A stretch of 64,000 nucleotides of DNA, from the NCBI GenBank assembly GCA_030691075.1, contig JAUYFI010000184.1:1-64000 (forward strand), in the 5' to 3' direction. This document shows, one piece after another, positions 1 to 10,815 of this stretch. This DNA is from Sulfurisoma sp. (GTDB lineage: Bacteria > Pseudomonadota > Gammaproteobacteria > Burkholderiales > Rhodocyclaceae). Below the pieces are notes generated by a model, which worked only from the letters and a program-made list of their open reading frames with translations, did not search any database and was not told the origin of the DNA. Every line of letters begins with the position of its first letter. Within the stretch, counting starts at the first letter, position 1. The translations under genes were made by a program, and so were the position numbers.

Positions 1-104
1 CCATGAGCGGCGTCGGTCATCCGCCGTCCCTGGCGCGCTCAGACCCCCAACGAACAAGACGTTTCATCCGTCGCAGGTGCGCGCGGCACCACGGGATAAT
101 TGAG

Positions 105-1367
105 ATGGAGACCCACCTCGCCGACTTCATCCGCGACACCCGCGCCGGCCGCGAGGCCGAGGCGATCCTGCGCACCTGCGTCCATTGCGGCTTCTGCACC
201 GCGACCTGCCCGACTTACCAGCTGCTCGGCGACGAGCTCGATGGTCCGCGCGGGCGCATCTACCTCATCAAGCAGATGCTCGAAACCGGCGCGGCCACCG
301 AAAAGACCCGCCTGCACCTCGACCGCTGCCTGACCTGCCGTTCCTGCGAAACAACCTGCCCCTCGGGCGTGCAGTATTCGCGCCTGCTCGACATCGGCCG
401 CGAGGTAGTGGCTGGGCGCGTGCCGCGTTACGGCAGCGACGGGCTGATGCGCTCGCTGCTCAAGCATTTCCTGCCGCGCCCCCTGCTGTTCAACCCGGCG
501 CTGCGCGTGGGCCAGATGTTGCGCCCGCTGCTGCCCGCCGCCCTCAAGGCCAAGATCCCCGAGCGCCGCGACCCCGGGCGGACGCCGGCGCCGCGCCATG
601 CGCGCCGCATGATCGTGCTGGCCGGCTGCGTGCAGCCGGCAATGCTGCCGGGCATCAACGCGGCGGCGGCCCGCGTGTTCGACCGGCTGGGCATCTCGCT
701 GGTCGAAGCCGAGCGTGCCGGCTGCTGCGGCGCGCTGCGCCTCCATCTCGACGATGCCGCAGGCGCGTGTGCCGATGCCCGGCGCAACATCGATGCCTGG
801 CTGCCGCTGCTCGACGCCGGCTTTGAAGCCATCGTCATGACGGCGTCGGGTTGCGGCGTGCAGGTGCGCGACTATGCCCACCTGTTGCAGGACGATCCGC
901 GCTACGCCGTCAAGGCCGCGCGCATTGCGCTGGCGACGCGCGACATCAGCGAGGCGCTGATCGGCGAGAAGGCCGCGTTGCTGGAACTGCTGGAAAAGTC
1001 GGCTCTAGCGGCACGGCGACGCGTGGCCTTCCACTCCTCGTGCACCCTCCAGCACGGCCAGCAGATTCGCGGCGTGGTCGAGGAACTGCTCGCGGCGGCG
1101 GGCTATGCGCTGGTGCCGGTGAGCGACGCCCATCTGTGCTGCGGCTCGGCCGGCACCTACTCGGTGCTGCAATCGGAGATCTCGACCCAACTGCGCGACA
1201 ACAAACTCCGCGGGCTAGGCGTGGGCGGGGCCAATGGTTTCGTGGCGCCCGAGGTGATCGCCAGTGCCAACATCGGCTGCATCACCCACCTGCAGAGCGG
1301 CACGGCCCTGCCGGTGCGGCACTGGATCGAACTGCTCGACGAAGCCACGGCTGCGCCGGCGTGCTGA
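105..1367 (+). CDS. glcF: Glycolate oxidase iron-sulfur subunit GlcF
   Basis: Electron-transfer subunit of glycolate oxidase (GlcDEF), which oxidises glycolate to glyoxylate and feeds the quinone pool. The 420-residue product is close to the usual ~407. It has two ferredoxin-type motifs, CVHCGFCTATCP near residue 25 and CLTCRSCETTCP near residue 75, followed by two CCG domains (LAGCVQP...ERAGCCGAL and FHSSCTLQHG...AHLCCGSAG). The frame is open back to base 3, but ATG 105 is chosen because family members start METxLADFI. GlcD and GlcE would lie upstream, outside the window; bases 1-104 show nothing resembling the end of GlcE. A degenerate copy of the window's dispersed repeat (994-1018) encodes KSALAARR between the CCG domains. 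Confidence 0.93.
   Translation: METHLADFIRDTRAGREAEAILRTCVHCGFCTATCPTYQLLGDELDGPRGRIYLIKQMLETGAATEKTRLHLDRCLTCRSCETTCPSGVQYSRLLDIGREVVAGRVPRYGSDGLMRSLLKHFLPRPLLFNPALRVGQMLRPLLPAALKAKIPERRDPGRTPAPRHARRMIVLAGCVQPAMLPGINAAAARVFDRLGISLVEAERAGCCGALRLHLDDAAGACADARRNIDAWLPLLDAGFEAIVMTASGCGVQVRDYAHLLQDDPRYAVKAARIALATRDISEALIGEKAALLELLEKSALAARRRVAFHSSCTLQHGQQIRGVVEELLAAAGYALVPVSDAHLCCGSAGTYSVLQSEISTQLRDNKLRGLGVGGANGFVAPEVIASANIGCITHLQSGTALPVRHWIELLDEATAAPAC
994..1018 (+). repeat. Dispersed short repeat, copy 1 (inside glcF)
   Basis: AAAA followed by GTCGGCTCTAGCGGCACGG, three differences from the core GTCGGCGCTGGCGGNACGG counted outside the variable N. One of the most diverged copies; it could be a chance match. 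Confidence 0.45.
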
Positions 1368-1369
1368 TC

Positions 1370-1807
1370 CTACGGGTTGTTTTCCACCAGCAGCTTGGCG
1401 GTCGCCTCGGCGACGGTGGTGCCTTCCTGGTTCTTGCAGGTGCCGGCGAAGCTGACCATGCCGCCCTTGAGCTTGGGCTTGTCGTCCTTGGCGGTCACGG
1501 TCCACGCCACGGTCAGCGTGTCACCGGCGCGCACCGGCGCGGTGAATTTGATGTTGTGCTCGACGTAGGCGATGGCCGTGCCGTGGAGGATCATGCCCAT
1601 CGGCGCCGCCATGACGTTGCTGGTCAGGTAGCCGTGGGCGATGCGGCCGCCGAAGCGGGTTTCCTTGCCGTAGGACTCGTTGACGTGCAGGGGGTTGAAG
1701 TCGCCGAAGAGGCCGGCGCCGAGCACGATGTGGGTTTCGGTCAGGGTCATGGTCGACTCGAAGACGTCGCCGACCTTGAGTTCGTTGTAGCCGCGGCCTG
1801 GGTGCAT
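1370..1807 (-). CDS. MaoC-family (R)-hydratase-like protein
   Basis: Hot-dog-fold hydratase-like protein of 145 residues, of the kind that hydrates 2-enoyl-CoA thioesters. The hydratase-2 signature is visible as FGDFNPLHVNE, followed by GGRIAHGYL, with the typical Asp and His catalytic pair. The start MHPGRGY (1807) is chosen because GGGAGA lies six bases upstream; two upstream in-frame ATGs lack such a site. The gene is convergent with glcF (2 bases between stop codons) and divergent from the PP2C gene. Its acyl substrate cannot be told from sequence; nothing nearby commits it to PHA synthesis or a beta-oxidation route. Confidence 0.85.
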   Translation of the reverse strand: MHPGRGYNELKVGDVFESTMTLTETHIVLGAGLFGDFNPLHVNESYGKETRFGGRIAHGYLTSNVMAAPMGMILHGTAIAYVEHNIKFTAPVRAGDTLTVAWTVTAKDDKPKLKGGMVSFAGTCKNQEGTTVAEATAKLLVENNP

Positions 1808-1845
1808 GTGATTTCTCCCGCTCATGTGGAAAGTCGCGCGGTCAG

Positions 1846-1851
1846 TATAAT
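1846..1851 (+). promoter_or_regulatory. -10 hexamer of a probable leaderless promoter (PP2C gene)
   Basis: A perfect TATAAT ends seven bases before the ATG at 1858, so transcription would begin at or next to the start codon. No convincing -35 box is seen. The same spacing recurs at 31289, 58830 and 63535. Confidence 0.55.
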
Positions 1852-1857
1852 CAACCC

Positions 1858-2673
1858 ATGCCACTGACCATCGAAACCGTCGCGGCCCAGCACATCGGCG
1901 ACCGCGAAGAGCAGCAGGATCGCGTCGCGATCTTCCCGCATCCCACGCACAAGGGGGCGCTGCTGGCCGTGCTGGCCGACGGCATGGGCGGCCATTCCGG
2001 CGGCTCGCTCGCCGCCGAACAGGTGATCTTCAAGGCGCGCCATGCCTTCGATTCATCGCCACCCAACGTCGAGAACGTGCGCGAGACGCTGGCCGCCGGC
2101 ATCAACGATGCCCACGACAGCATCAAGCTGGCGGCGATCACCAGCGAGCAGGATCCGCACAGCACCGCCTGTATCCTGATTCTGCAGCCCGGCCGCGTCG
2201 ACTGGGCCTACTGCGGCGATTCGCGCATCTACCATTTCCGCAACGGCGAAAAGATCACCCGCACCTTCGATCACTCCTACGTCATGGATCTGGTGCGCCA
2301 GGGCCTGATCGGCGAGGAGGATGCGGAGAAGCATCCCAACAAGAACATCCTTCTGTCCTGCCTCGGCGACGATCCGGCCCCGCGCATCGACTACGGCGAG
2401 ACTTCGCCGCTGCGGGACGGCGACGCCTTCCTGCTCTGCTCCGACGGAATGTGGGCCTACTTCACCGACGAAGTGATCGGCAAGGTGCTCAACGAATTCC
2501 CGGTGCGCCAGGCCGCCGAGATCTTCATCAACACCGCGCGCAGCCGCGGCAATGGCCGCGGCGACAACATCTCGGTGGCCATCGTTCGCGTCAGGGAAGT
2601 CGAAGCGCCGAAGGAAGAGCCGTTGTGGAAGAAGGCCATCGCGCAGCGCAAGGCCGTCGCGGGCGGTAGCTGA
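1858..2673 (+). CDS. PP2C-family serine/threonine protein phosphatase
   Basis: Metal-dependent (Mn/Mg) cytoplasmic protein phosphatase of 271 residues. The PP2C motifs occur in order: GDREEQQDR near residue 15, LADGMGGHSGG near 40, YCGDSRIYHF near 120, LCSDGMWAYF near 193 and GRGDNISVAIV near 225, supplying the metal-binding aspartates. It is a stand-alone catalytic domain with no kinase or sensor domain attached, and no Hanks-type kinase is visible in the window. The stop abuts the corA stop on the other strand. The ATG probably lies at the transcript 5' end, because a TATAAT ends seven bases upstream and no ribosome binding site is visible. Confidence 0.9.
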   Translation: MPLTIETVAAQHIGDREEQQDRVAIFPHPTHKGALLAVLADGMGGHSGGSLAAEQVIFKARHAFDSSPPNVENVRETLAAGINDAHDSIKLAAITSEQDPHSTACILILQPGRVDWAYCGDSRIYHFRNGEKITRTFDHSYVMDLVRQGLIGEEDAEKHPNKNILLSCLGDDPAPRIDYGETSPLRDGDAFLLCSDGMWAYFTDEVIGKVLNEFPVRQAAEIFINTARSRGNGRGDNISVAIVRVREVEAPKEEPLWKKAIAQRKAVAGGS

Positions 2674-3762
2674 TCAGCCGATCCAGCGCCGCCGCCAGAA
2701 GATCGCGCCCAGCGTGCTCGCCACGCCGACCATCAGGCCGAGGGCGATGAAAAAGCCGTTGCCGGCATCGAGCAGCGGCATGGCCTTGAAATTCATGCCG
2801 AAAATTCCCGAGATCAGCGTCGCCGGCATGAAAATGATGGCGACGACCGTCAGTGCGCGCACTTCCTGATTGACGCGGTTGCTGATGGAGGACAGGTAGA
2901 TGTCGAGCATGCCGGCGAGGAGGTCGCGAATCGCCTCCAGCGATTCGATCAGATGCACCGTGTGGTCGTAGATGTCGCGCAGGTAGAGCTGCGTCTCGGC
3001 GGTGAAGAAGCGGCTTTCGTTGCGCACGAGTGTGTTGATGGCTTCGCGCAGCGGCCAGATGGCGCGGCGCAGGGTCAGCGTCTCGCGCTTCAACTGGTGC
3101 AGGGTGTGCAGCAGCGCCGCGTCGGGCCGGGCTATCAGTTCTTCTTCGAGATCCTCGCTGCGCTCGCCGATCTGCTCCAGAACGATGAAGTAGCGGTCGA
3201 CAAGCACGTCGAGCAGGGCGTAGGCGAGGTAGTCGGTGCCGAGGCTACGAATGCGGCCCTTGTCCTGCCTCAGCCATTCGCGCACCGGGTCGAAGCGCCC
3301 CGTCGGCCGCTCCTGGAAGGTCAGCACGAAATCGCGGCCGATGACGAAGCTGACCTGCTCCGAGGTCACCGTCAGCGTCGCCGCGTCGTAATCGAAAAAG
3401 CGGGCAACGAGGAAGAGATAGTCGCCGTAGTCGTCGACCTTGGGGCGCTGGTCGGTGTTGAGGATGTCCTCCAGCACCAGCGGGTGCAGCTTGAAGCGGC
3501 GGCCGATCTCGGTCATCACCTCGGGCTCGTGCAGGCCGTGGACGTTGAGCCAGAGGCGTGGCAGCGTCGGCGCGCAGGCATGACATTCGGCCAGCGAGTC
3601 GAAGCGGGTTTCCGTGAGGCTGTCGGGTCCGTACTCGATCAGGTTGATCGCGGTGCGCTCGGTCTTGCGTTCGCCGAGGTGGACAAGGGTGCCCGGAGGC
3701 AGTCCGGTCTTGCCGGAACGCAGGGGACGAACGGGTTTTGCGCGCTTGCTCTTGCTGGCCAT
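2674..3762 (-). CDS. corA: CorA-type magnesium/cobalt transporter
   Basis: Inner-membrane divalent cation channel of 362 residues. The long N-terminal cytoplasmic part (to about residue 295) is acidic and helical, followed by two transmembrane helices near residues 300-320 and 333-355. The CorA signature is present as ISGIFGMNF at the end of the first helix, and the protein ends with the basic tail WRRRWIG. It is a single gene, convergent with the PP2C gene and divergent from pntA. The start MASKSKRAK fits the family; no alternative was better supported. Confidence 0.92.
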   Translation of the reverse strand: MASKSKRAKPVRPLRSGKTGLPPGTLVHLGERKTERTAINLIEYGPDSLTETRFDSLAECHACAPTLPRLWLNVHGLHEPEVMTEIGRRFKLHPLVLEDILNTDQRPKVDDYGDYLFLVARFFDYDAATLTVTSEQVSFVIGRDFVLTFQERPTGRFDPVREWLRQDKGRIRSLGTDYLAYALLDVLVDRYFIVLEQIGERSEDLEEELIARPDAALLHTLHQLKRETLTLRRAIWPLREAINTLVRNESRFFTAETQLYLRDIYDHTVHLIESLEAIRDLLAGMLDIYLSSISNRVNQEVRALTVVAIIFMPATLISGIFGMNFKAMPLLDAGNGFFIALGLMVGVASTLGAIFWRRRWIG

Positions 3763-3866
3763 GGTCGGGCGATTTCAGTATGATTCCCGTCTTTCCCCGC
3801 ACCAACGCGGGGTGGGCCCATGATACAGCGCGGACCCGCACCAGACAAAGCACGGAGAGAGTGAAT

Positions 3867-5453
3867 ATGCCACTGACGATCGGAGTGCCGCGGGAGACCT
3901 TCGCCGGCGAGAAACGCGTCGCCACCGTCCCCGATGTCGTCGAGAAACTGATCAAGCTGGGCTTTGCCGTGTCCGTCGAATCGGGTGCCGGCGATGCCGC
4001 CAATTTTGCCGACGACACCTACCGTGCCGCCGGCGCCGAGATCGTCGCCGATGCCGTCAGCCTGTGGGCCAAGGCCGACATCGTCTTCAAGGTGCGCGCA
4101 CCCGCCACGGCCGAAGTCGGCCTGATGCGGGAAGGCAGCACGCTGGTGTCGTTCGTCTGGCCGGCGCAGAACCCGGAACTGTTGCAGCAGTTGGCCGCCA
4201 GGAAAGTCACGGTGCTGGCCATGGACAGCGTGCCGCGGATGTCGCGGGCGCAGAAGATGGACGCGCTATCGTCGATGGCCAACATTGCAGGCTATCGCGC
4301 CGTGATCGAGGCGGCTCACCACTTCGGCCGCTTCTTCACCGGCCAGATCACCGCCGCCGGCAAGGTGCCGCCGGCCAAGGTCTTCGTCATCGGCGCCGGC
4401 GTCGCCGGCCTGGCCGCGCTGGGCACCGCGGTGGGGCTGGGCGCCATCGTCCGCGCCAACGACACCCGCCCCGAAGTGGGCGACCAGGTCAAGTCCATGG
4501 GCGCCGAATTCGTGCCCGTCGATTACGTCGAGGAAGGCACCGGCGTCGGCGGCTACGCCAGGGTGATGTCCGAGGGCTTCCTGAAGGCCCAATTGGCAAC
4601 CTTCGCCAAGCAGGCGAAGGATGTCGACATCATCATCACCACCGCGCTGATCCCGGGCAAGCCGGCGCCCAAGCTGATCACCGCCGAGATGGTGCGGAGC
4701 ATGCGCCCCGGCAGCGTGATCGTCGACATGGCGGCCGAGCAGGGCGGCAACTGCGAACTGACCGAGCCGGGCACGGTGTGCGTCAAGCACGGCGTCACCC
4801 TCATCGGCTACACCGACCTGCCGTCGCGGCTGGCCAGGCAGTCATCGACGCTCTACGCCACCAACCTGCTGCGCCTGACCGAGGAACTGTGCAAGACCAA
4901 GGATGGCCAGATCAACGTCAACTTCGACGATGAAGTTCTCCGCGGGGCCACGGTGATCAAACAGGGCGAGGTCACCTGGCCGCCCCCGCCGCCCAGACTC
5001 TCGGCCGCGCCGCCGCAGGCCAAGCCGGCCGCGCCGCCGCCCAAACCCAAGGGCCATGGCCACGGTGCCGGCGAACCCATGGCCGGCAGCACGCTGGCCA
5101 TCATCTTCGGCATCGGCGCCGTGCTGTTCTGGCTGGCCGGCGCCTTCGCCCCGGCGAGCTTTCTGTCGCACTTCACGGTCTTCGTGCTGGCCTGCTTCGT
5201 CGGCTACATGGTGATCTGGAACGTCACGCCCTCGCTGCACACGCCGCTGATGAGCGTGACCAACGCCATCTCCAGCATCATCGCCATCGGCGCGCTGGTC
5301 CAGATCGCGCCGCCGCTCGGCGAGGCGGCGGCCGACGGCCGCCCCTCGGGCCTGATCCTCGGCCTGGCCGTGCTTGCCCTGGCGCTCACCGCGATCAACA
5401 TGTTCGGCGGCTTCGCGGTGACCCGCCGCATGCTGGCGATGTTCAGAAAGTAA
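3867..5453 (+). CDS. pntA: NAD(P) transhydrogenase subunit alpha
   Basis: Alpha subunit of the proton-translocating transhydrogenase, which moves hydride between NADH and NADP+ using the proton gradient. The 528-residue product is of the fused E. coli type. It has an N-terminal NAD-binding domain (starts [19 protein letters not shown] near residue 170), a Pro/Ala-rich linker near residues 370-405 and four C-terminal membrane helices ending [16 protein letters not shown] 3867 is chosen because it begins the conserved [10 protein letters not shown] and is preceded by GGAGAG; the open frame extends 43 codons upstream without similarity. pntB follows after four bases, so the two are one operon. 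Confidence 0.95.
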   Translation: MPLTIGVPRETFAGEKRVATVPDVVEKLIKLGFAVSVESGAGDAANFADDTYRAAGAEIVADAVSLWAKADIVFKVRAPATAEVGLMREGSTLVSFVWPAQNPELLQQLAARKVTVLAMDSVPRMSRAQKMDALSSMANIAGYRAVIEAAHHFGRFFTGQITAAGKVPPAKVFVIGAGVAGLAALGTAVGLGAIVRANDTRPEVGDQVKSMGAEFVPVDYVEEGTGVGGYARVMSEGFLKAQLATFAKQAKDVDIIITTALIPGKPAPKLITAEMVRSMRPGSVIVDMAAEQGGNCELTEPGTVCVKHGVTLIGYTDLPSRLARQSSTLYATNLLRLTEELCKTKDGQINVNFDDEVLRGATVIKQGEVTWPPPPPRLSAAPPQAKPAAPPPKPKGHGHGAGEPMAGSTLAIIFGIGAVLFWLAGAFAPASFLSHFTVFVLACFVGYMVIWNVTPSLHTPLMSVTNAISSIIAIGALVQIAPPLGEAAADGRPSGLILGLAVLALALTAINMFGGFAVTRRMLAMFRK

Positions 5454-5457
5454 GGCC

Positions 5458-6867
5458 ATGTCCGCGAATCTTTCCACCATCGCCTACATCGGCGCCATCA
5501 TCCTCTTCATCCTCAGTCTCGGCGGCCTGTCCACACCCGTGACCGCGCGCCGCGGCAACCTCTACGGCATCATCGGCATGACCCTCGCCGTGCTCGCCTC
5601 GGTGTTCGGCCCGCGCGTCACCCTGGCCGGCATCCCCTGGATCGTCGGCGCCATGGTCGTCGGCGGCAGCATAGGCCTCGTCGCCGCGCGCCGCGTGCAG
5701 ATGACGCAGATGCCCGAATTGGTCGCGCTGATGCACAGCCTCGTCGGCCTCGCCGCCTGCCTCGTCGGCTTCGCCAGCTACATCGACACCTCGATCGTCT
5801 TCAGCGGCGCCGAGAAGGCCATTCATGAGCTCGAGATCTACGTCGGCATCTACATCGGCGCGGTGACATTCTCCGGCTCGGTGATCGCCTTCGGCAAGCT
5901 CTCGGGCAAGATCGGCGGCAAGCCCATGCTGCTGCCGGCCAGGCACTGGCTCAACCTGATCGGCGCGCTGCTGGTGATCTACTCCGCCTGGGCCTTCCTG
6001 CAGGCGAAGACGCCGGCCGACGGCGCCACGGCGCTGGCGGTGATGACCGTGATCGGCCTGCTCTTCGGCATCCACATGGTGATGGCGATCGGCGGCGCCG
6101 ACATGCCGGTGGTGGTGTCGATGCTCAACAGTTACTCGGGCTGGGCGGCCGCCGCCACGGGCTTCATGCTCTCCAACGATCTGCTCATCGTCGTCGGCGC
6201 GCTGGTCGGCTCGAGCGGCGCCATCCTCTCCTACATCATGTGCCGCGCGATGAACCGCAACTTCATCAGCGTCATCGCCGGCGGATTCGGCACCGCCGGC
6301 GGCACGGTGGTGGCCAAGGCCGACGGCCAGCCGGCCGGCGAGGTTATCGCCATCAGCGCAGTGGAAACCGCCGAACTGTTGCGCGAGGCCAAGAACGTGA
6401 TCATCGTTCCGGGCTACGGCATGGCGGTGGCGCAGGCCCAGCACACGGTCTACGAGATCACCAGGCTGCTGCGCGAGAAGGGCGTCAATGTTCGCTTCGG
6501 CATCCACCCGGTGGCCGGTCGCATGCCCGGCCACATGAACGTGCTGCTGGCCGAAGCCAAGGTGCCCTACGACATCGTGATGGAAATGGACGAACTCAAC
6601 GGTGACTTCCCCGGCACCGACGTGTCGATCGTCATCGGCGCCAACGACATCGTCAATCCATCAGCCGAGGACGATCCGGGGAGCCCGATCGCCGGCATGC
6701 CGGTGCTGGAAGTGTGGAAGGCCAAAACCTCGATCGTGATGAAGCGCAGCATGGCGTCCGGCTACGCCGGCGTCGACAATCCGCTCTTCTACAAGGACAA
6801 CAACCGCATGCTGTTCGGCGACGCGAAGAAGATGCTCGACGAGGTGCTGGCGGCGCTCAAGGCCTGA
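5458..6867 (+). CDS. pntB: NAD(P) transhydrogenase subunit beta
   Basis: Beta subunit of the proton-translocating transhydrogenase; it carries most membrane helices and the NADP(H)-binding domain. The length of 469 residues matches the family (about 462). The first ~270 residues are a run of hydrophobic helices. The soluble domain follows with [33 protein letters not shown] and the C-terminal [16 protein letters not shown], all typical NADP-site segments. It starts four bases after the pntA stop. A copy of the dispersed repeat lies 21 bases after its stop. Confidence 0.96.
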   Translation: MSANLSTIAYIGAIILFILSLGGLSTPVTARRGNLYGIIGMTLAVLASVFGPRVTLAGIPWIVGAMVVGGSIGLVAARRVQMTQMPELVALMHSLVGLAACLVGFASYIDTSIVFSGAEKAIHELEIYVGIYIGAVTFSGSVIAFGKLSGKIGGKPMLLPARHWLNLIGALLVIYSAWAFLQAKTPADGATALAVMTVIGLLFGIHMVMAIGGADMPVVVSMLNSYSGWAAAATGFMLSNDLLIVVGALVGSSGAILSYIMCRAMNRNFISVIAGGFGTAGGTVVAKADGQPAGEVIAISAVETAELLREAKNVIIVPGYGMAVAQAQHTVYEITRLLREKGVNVRFGIHPVAGRMPGHMNVLLAEAKVPYDIVMEMDELNGDFPGTDVSIVIGANDIVNPSAEDDPGSPIAGMPVLEVWKAKTSIVMKRSMASGYAGVDNPLFYKDNNRMLFGDAKKMLDEVLAALKA

Positions 6868-6888
6868 CGCCGCCGCCCCATGCGTTTG

Positions 6889-6915
6889 AAAAAGTCGGCG
6901 CTGGCGGGACGGTGG
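6889..6915 (+). repeat. Dispersed short repeat, copy 2 (pntB-namZ gap)
   Basis: Five A bases followed by an exact core GTCGGCGCTGGCGGGACGG, in the gap between the convergent pntB and namZ genes; its end nearly touches the namZ stop codon. Confidence 0.85.
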
Positions 6916-6919
6916 TGCT

Positions 6920-8128
6920 TCAGCGATAGAGCCTGAACGGCGCGCCTTCTTCGCGCCAGCTTGCCTCATCGGAGCGCGCCGCTGCGTCGAGATCGGCCGG
7001 CGTCGCGGCCGGGTCATCCACCCACTGCCGCAACAGTTCGCTGCCGTTGATGAGGTCGATGGCGAGGCGGTCGCGCTCGTATTCGTAGGGAAAGTCGCGC
7101 CACAGCGGATAGTCGGGCCGCAGCCGGCGCAGGGCCTTGAAGGCGAGCGCCATCAGCCGCCAGGGGCGGAAGGCGGCATGATCGTAGTGCGTTGGGTCTT
7201 CGACGTGAATCTGCAGACCCTGGCACAACTGGCCGACATGCTTGTGGAAGGTCGGCTCGAACCAGCAGGGGCGCAGCCGGCAGCCGGCGAGCCAGTCCGG
7301 GGCGAGGGACTGCATTTCCTTGAGCAGCGCGGCGGCGTCGATGTCGGGCGCGCCGAATAGTTCCAATGGCCGTGTCGTGCCGCGCCCCTCGGAAAGCGTC
7401 GTGCCTTCGAGCATGACGGTGCCGGTGTAGCAGCGCGCCATCGAGAGGTTGGGCGCGTTCGGGCTCGGGTTGATCCAGCCGCGCTCGTTGACGGGCCAGC
7501 CGAAGCCGGGCGCGGAATCGGCTTCCCAGCCCGCCATGGCCACGACCTCGAATTCGACGTCCAGCTTCAGCGTCGCGACGAACCAGCGCGCCATTTCCCC
7601 GAGCGTGAGGCCATGGCGCATCGGCATCGGGCCGGCGCCGACGAAGCTTTTCCAGCCGGAGCGCAACGTCAGTCCCTCGACGGGGCGGCCGGCCGGGTTC
7701 GGCCGGTCCAGCACCCACACCACCTTGCCGCGCCGCGCCGCGGCTTCGAGCACATAGCGCAGCGTGGTGACGAAGGTGTAGATGCGGCAGCCGAGATCCT
7801 GCAGGTCGACGAGCAGGACGTCGAAGCTGTCCATCATGGCGTCGGTCGGCCGCCGCACTTCGCCGTAGAGGCTGAAGACCGGGATGCCGAGCACCGGATC
7901 GATGGTATCCGGCGATTCCATCATGTTGTCCTGCTTGTCGCCGCGCAGGCCGTGCTGCGGCCCGAAGGCGGCCGTCAAGTTGATGTCGGGCAGCGCGGCG
8001 AGCGCGTCGAGGGCATGAACGAGATCGCGCGTGGTCGAGGCCGGGTGGGCGAGCAGGGCGACGCGGCGGCCGGCGAGCGGGCGGCGTAGCGTGGCGTCCT
8101 CGAGGAAACGGTCGAGACCGAACTTCAT
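6920..8128 (-). CDS. namZ: DUF1343 / NamZ-type exo-beta-N-acetylmuramidase
   Basis: The DUF1343 family includes NamZ, which removes terminal N-acetylmuramic acid from peptidoglycan fragments. The 402-residue product shows the family segments AAFGPQHGLRGDKQDNM, DLQDLGCRIYTFV, DRPNPAGRPVEG and TLSEGRGTTRPLELFGAP, and ends in the usual Tyr/Arg-rich tail. The start MKFGLDRFL (8128) is chosen from conservation and because it overlaps the upstream stop by four bases (ATGA), implying translational coupling. No signal peptide is apparent at this start, so cytoplasmic recycling of cell-wall fragments is more likely than secretion. Family assignment is firm; the activity is inferred from the named member. 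Confidence 0.85.
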   Translation of the reverse strand: MKFGLDRFLEDATLRRPLAGRRVALLAHPASTTRDLVHALDALAALPDINLTAAFGPQHGLRGDKQDNMMESPDTIDPVLGIPVFSLYGEVRRPTDAMMDSFDVLLVDLQDLGCRIYTFVTTLRYVLEAAARRGKVVWVLDRPNPAGRPVEGLTLRSGWKSFVGAGPMPMRHGLTLGEMARWFVATLKLDVEFEVVAMAGWEADSAPGFGWPVNERGWINPSPNAPNLSMARCYTGTVMLEGTTLSEGRGTTRPLELFGAPDIDAAALLKEMQSLAPDWLAGCRLRPCWFEPTFHKHVGQLCQGLQIHVEDPTHYDHAAFRPWRLMALAFKALRRLRPDYPLWRDFPYEYERDRLAIDLINGSELLRQWVDDPAATPADLDAAARSDEASWREEGAPFRLYR

Positions 8129-8679
8129 GCGTTGTTGTCCTTGGCTATCGTCAGCGCGAAGGCGGACGGGTGATGGAAGTCCGGCCGGCCCGGCGCGTGG
8201 TTCAGCGCCCAGTAGCCGAGGCGGCCGTCGCGCGTCTCGAGAACCGCGGATAGCCCGAGCCGCCATGCATCGGCGACCGGCAGGGCCGCGGCCGGCAGTT
8301 CGACGTCGAGGTTCAGCGCGTTATCTTCAAGCCGGACGGCGATCGTCGGCACAGGGCAGGCCAGCTGCTCGCCGGCGCGTTCGCGGTAGCCGCCGAAGTG
8401 GTAGACCGCCCACTGGCCCGAGGGCGAGAAGTTGAACTCGCGGTAGGCGGCCGTGCCGGCGGTCGCGACGAACAGTTCGCAGCAGCTGGTGCTCCACGGC
8501 GTGTCGGCGGGGGCGGGGGCATCAACAGTCGGCAGGCGCAGATCGTCGATCGCGCCGCGGACCGCATAGGTGACGGCAAGTCCACCAGCCGGTAGCTGCG
8601 TCACCGTCGCGTCCACGCGTTGACGGAAGCCTGCCGGGTTGTCCGGATGGGCGATGAGATAGAGGTGCGTCGCCACCAC
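8125..8679 (-). CDS. DOMON-like domain protein
   Basis: A protein of about 184 residues of the DOMON-like type, a beta-sandwich found next to DUF1343 genes. Recognisable stretches are THLYLIAHPDNPAGF near the start, YREFNFSPSGQWAVYHF in the middle and the end GYWALNHAPGRPDFHHP. No ATG exists in the conserved part; GTG at 8679 or 8676 is the probable start, a few bases before the stop of the decayed gene upstream. It has no signal peptide. The four-base overlap with namZ suggests the two act together, possibly on cell-wall sugars, but the role is unknown. Confidence 0.75.
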   Translation of the reverse strand: MVATHLYLIAHPDNPAGFRQRVDATVTQLPAGGLAVTYAVRGAIDDLRLPTVDAPAPADTPWSTSCCELFVATAGTAAYREFNFSPSGQWAVYHFGGYRERAGEQLACPVPTIAVRLEDNALNLDVELPAAALPVADAWRLGLSAVLETRDGRLGYWALNHAPGRPDFHHPSAFALTIAKDNNA

Positions 8680-8684
8680 GGGCG

Positions 8685-9095
8685 TCAGGCGGCCCACACT
8701 GTTTGGTGCTGCTCGCCGAGGCCCTCGACGCCGAGCCTCACCGTATCGCCAGCGCCGAGAAATCGCGGCGGCTTCATCCCCGGGCCGCCGACGGGCGGCG
8801 TGCCGGTAGTGATCACGTCGCCGGGCAGCAGCGTCATGAAGCGCGACAGGTCGCTGACGATCTCGCGGCAGCCGAAGATCATGGTGGCCGTGCTGCCGTT
8901 CTGCACGCGCTGGCCGTTGACATCCAGCCACGGTCCGATCGGGCCGTAACGGACTAGTAGTGCGTTTCGGCAAAGCGCTTCCAATAAAACCGTTCGGCCT
9001 GAGCCTGTCGAAGGCTGGCCTGGGAGCGATGATCGTGGTTCGACAGGCTCGCCACGAACGGTAATCGGTTTGTTGGAACGCTCTACTAGTTTCAT
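8685..9095 (-). pseudogene. Fumarylacetoacetate hydrolase family gene, internally deleted and interrupted
   Basis: The gene begins with the family start MKLV but is then interrupted by a 126-bp palindromic element plus duplicated target. It resumes with RYGPIG and jumps directly to the C-terminal part of the domain (NGQRVQNGSTATMIFG, LLPGDVITTGTPP, LGIEGLGEQ-like LGVEGLGEQ). Roughly 190 residues holding most of the catalytic core are absent. The element and target together add exactly 44 codons and keep the frame open, so a short chimeric peptide could still be made, but it cannot be an active hydrolase. Intact relatives are about 280 residues. Confidence 0.85.
8953..9090. mobile_element. Palindromic MITE-like element with 6-bp target duplication
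   Basis: ACTAGT is duplicated at 8953-8958 and 9085-9090. Between them lies a 126-bp element whose ends, read inward, are AGTGCGTT and AGAGCGTT. Inside, arms 8990-9012 and 9039-9061 match in 19 of 23 positions as inverted repeats (GAGCCTGTCGAA type). There is no transposase. Removing the element and one ACTAGT restores a clean ATG AAA CTA GTC CGT TAC reading frame, which supports insertion. Confidence 0.85.
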
Positions 9096-9153
9096 GCCGT
9101 TTCCTTGCTCATGGCATCGAAGCGGGGGCGGGGGATCGGCCCGGTCAACCCGG

Positions 9154-10584
<1,431 letters not shown>

Positions 10585-10780
10585 GCGTTTCTCCTGAATC
10601 GGCCCGTGCCGTCACGGAGGCGGCATACCGGTTCAGGCAGAATGTCTTGAGGGTGCTGTGACCGTCCGGAACGGAGCGGTCGGGAGGGTGGCGCCAACCG
10701 GCGAGGCGCTGGGCGGCATTCTAACCCATTTGGGCCTGGCGGCCGATGCGCCGAAGCTGCCTGCCGGCGGCCGCGCCATG

Positions 10781-10805
10781 GAAAGTCGGCGCCGGCGGCA
10801 CGGCG
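10781..10805 (+). repeat. Dispersed short repeat, copy 3
   Basis: GAAAGTCGGC followed by GCCGGCGGCACGGCG; differs from the core only at core position 9, besides the variable position 15. Lies just beyond the stop of the membrane protein gene at 10816. Confidence 0.75.
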
Positions 10806-10815
10806 CGACGCCCTT

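Noticed and set aside
1-104. End of an upstream gene (glcE)
   Set aside because: All three plus-strand frames were read; none ends in a recognisable GlcE C-terminus. Left unannotated.
8990-9061. Possible tRNA-like fold (GGTTCGA near 9036)
   Set aside because: The sequence is the inverted-repeat interior of the MITE-like element; no acceptor stem, anticodon arm or CCA-type end fits.
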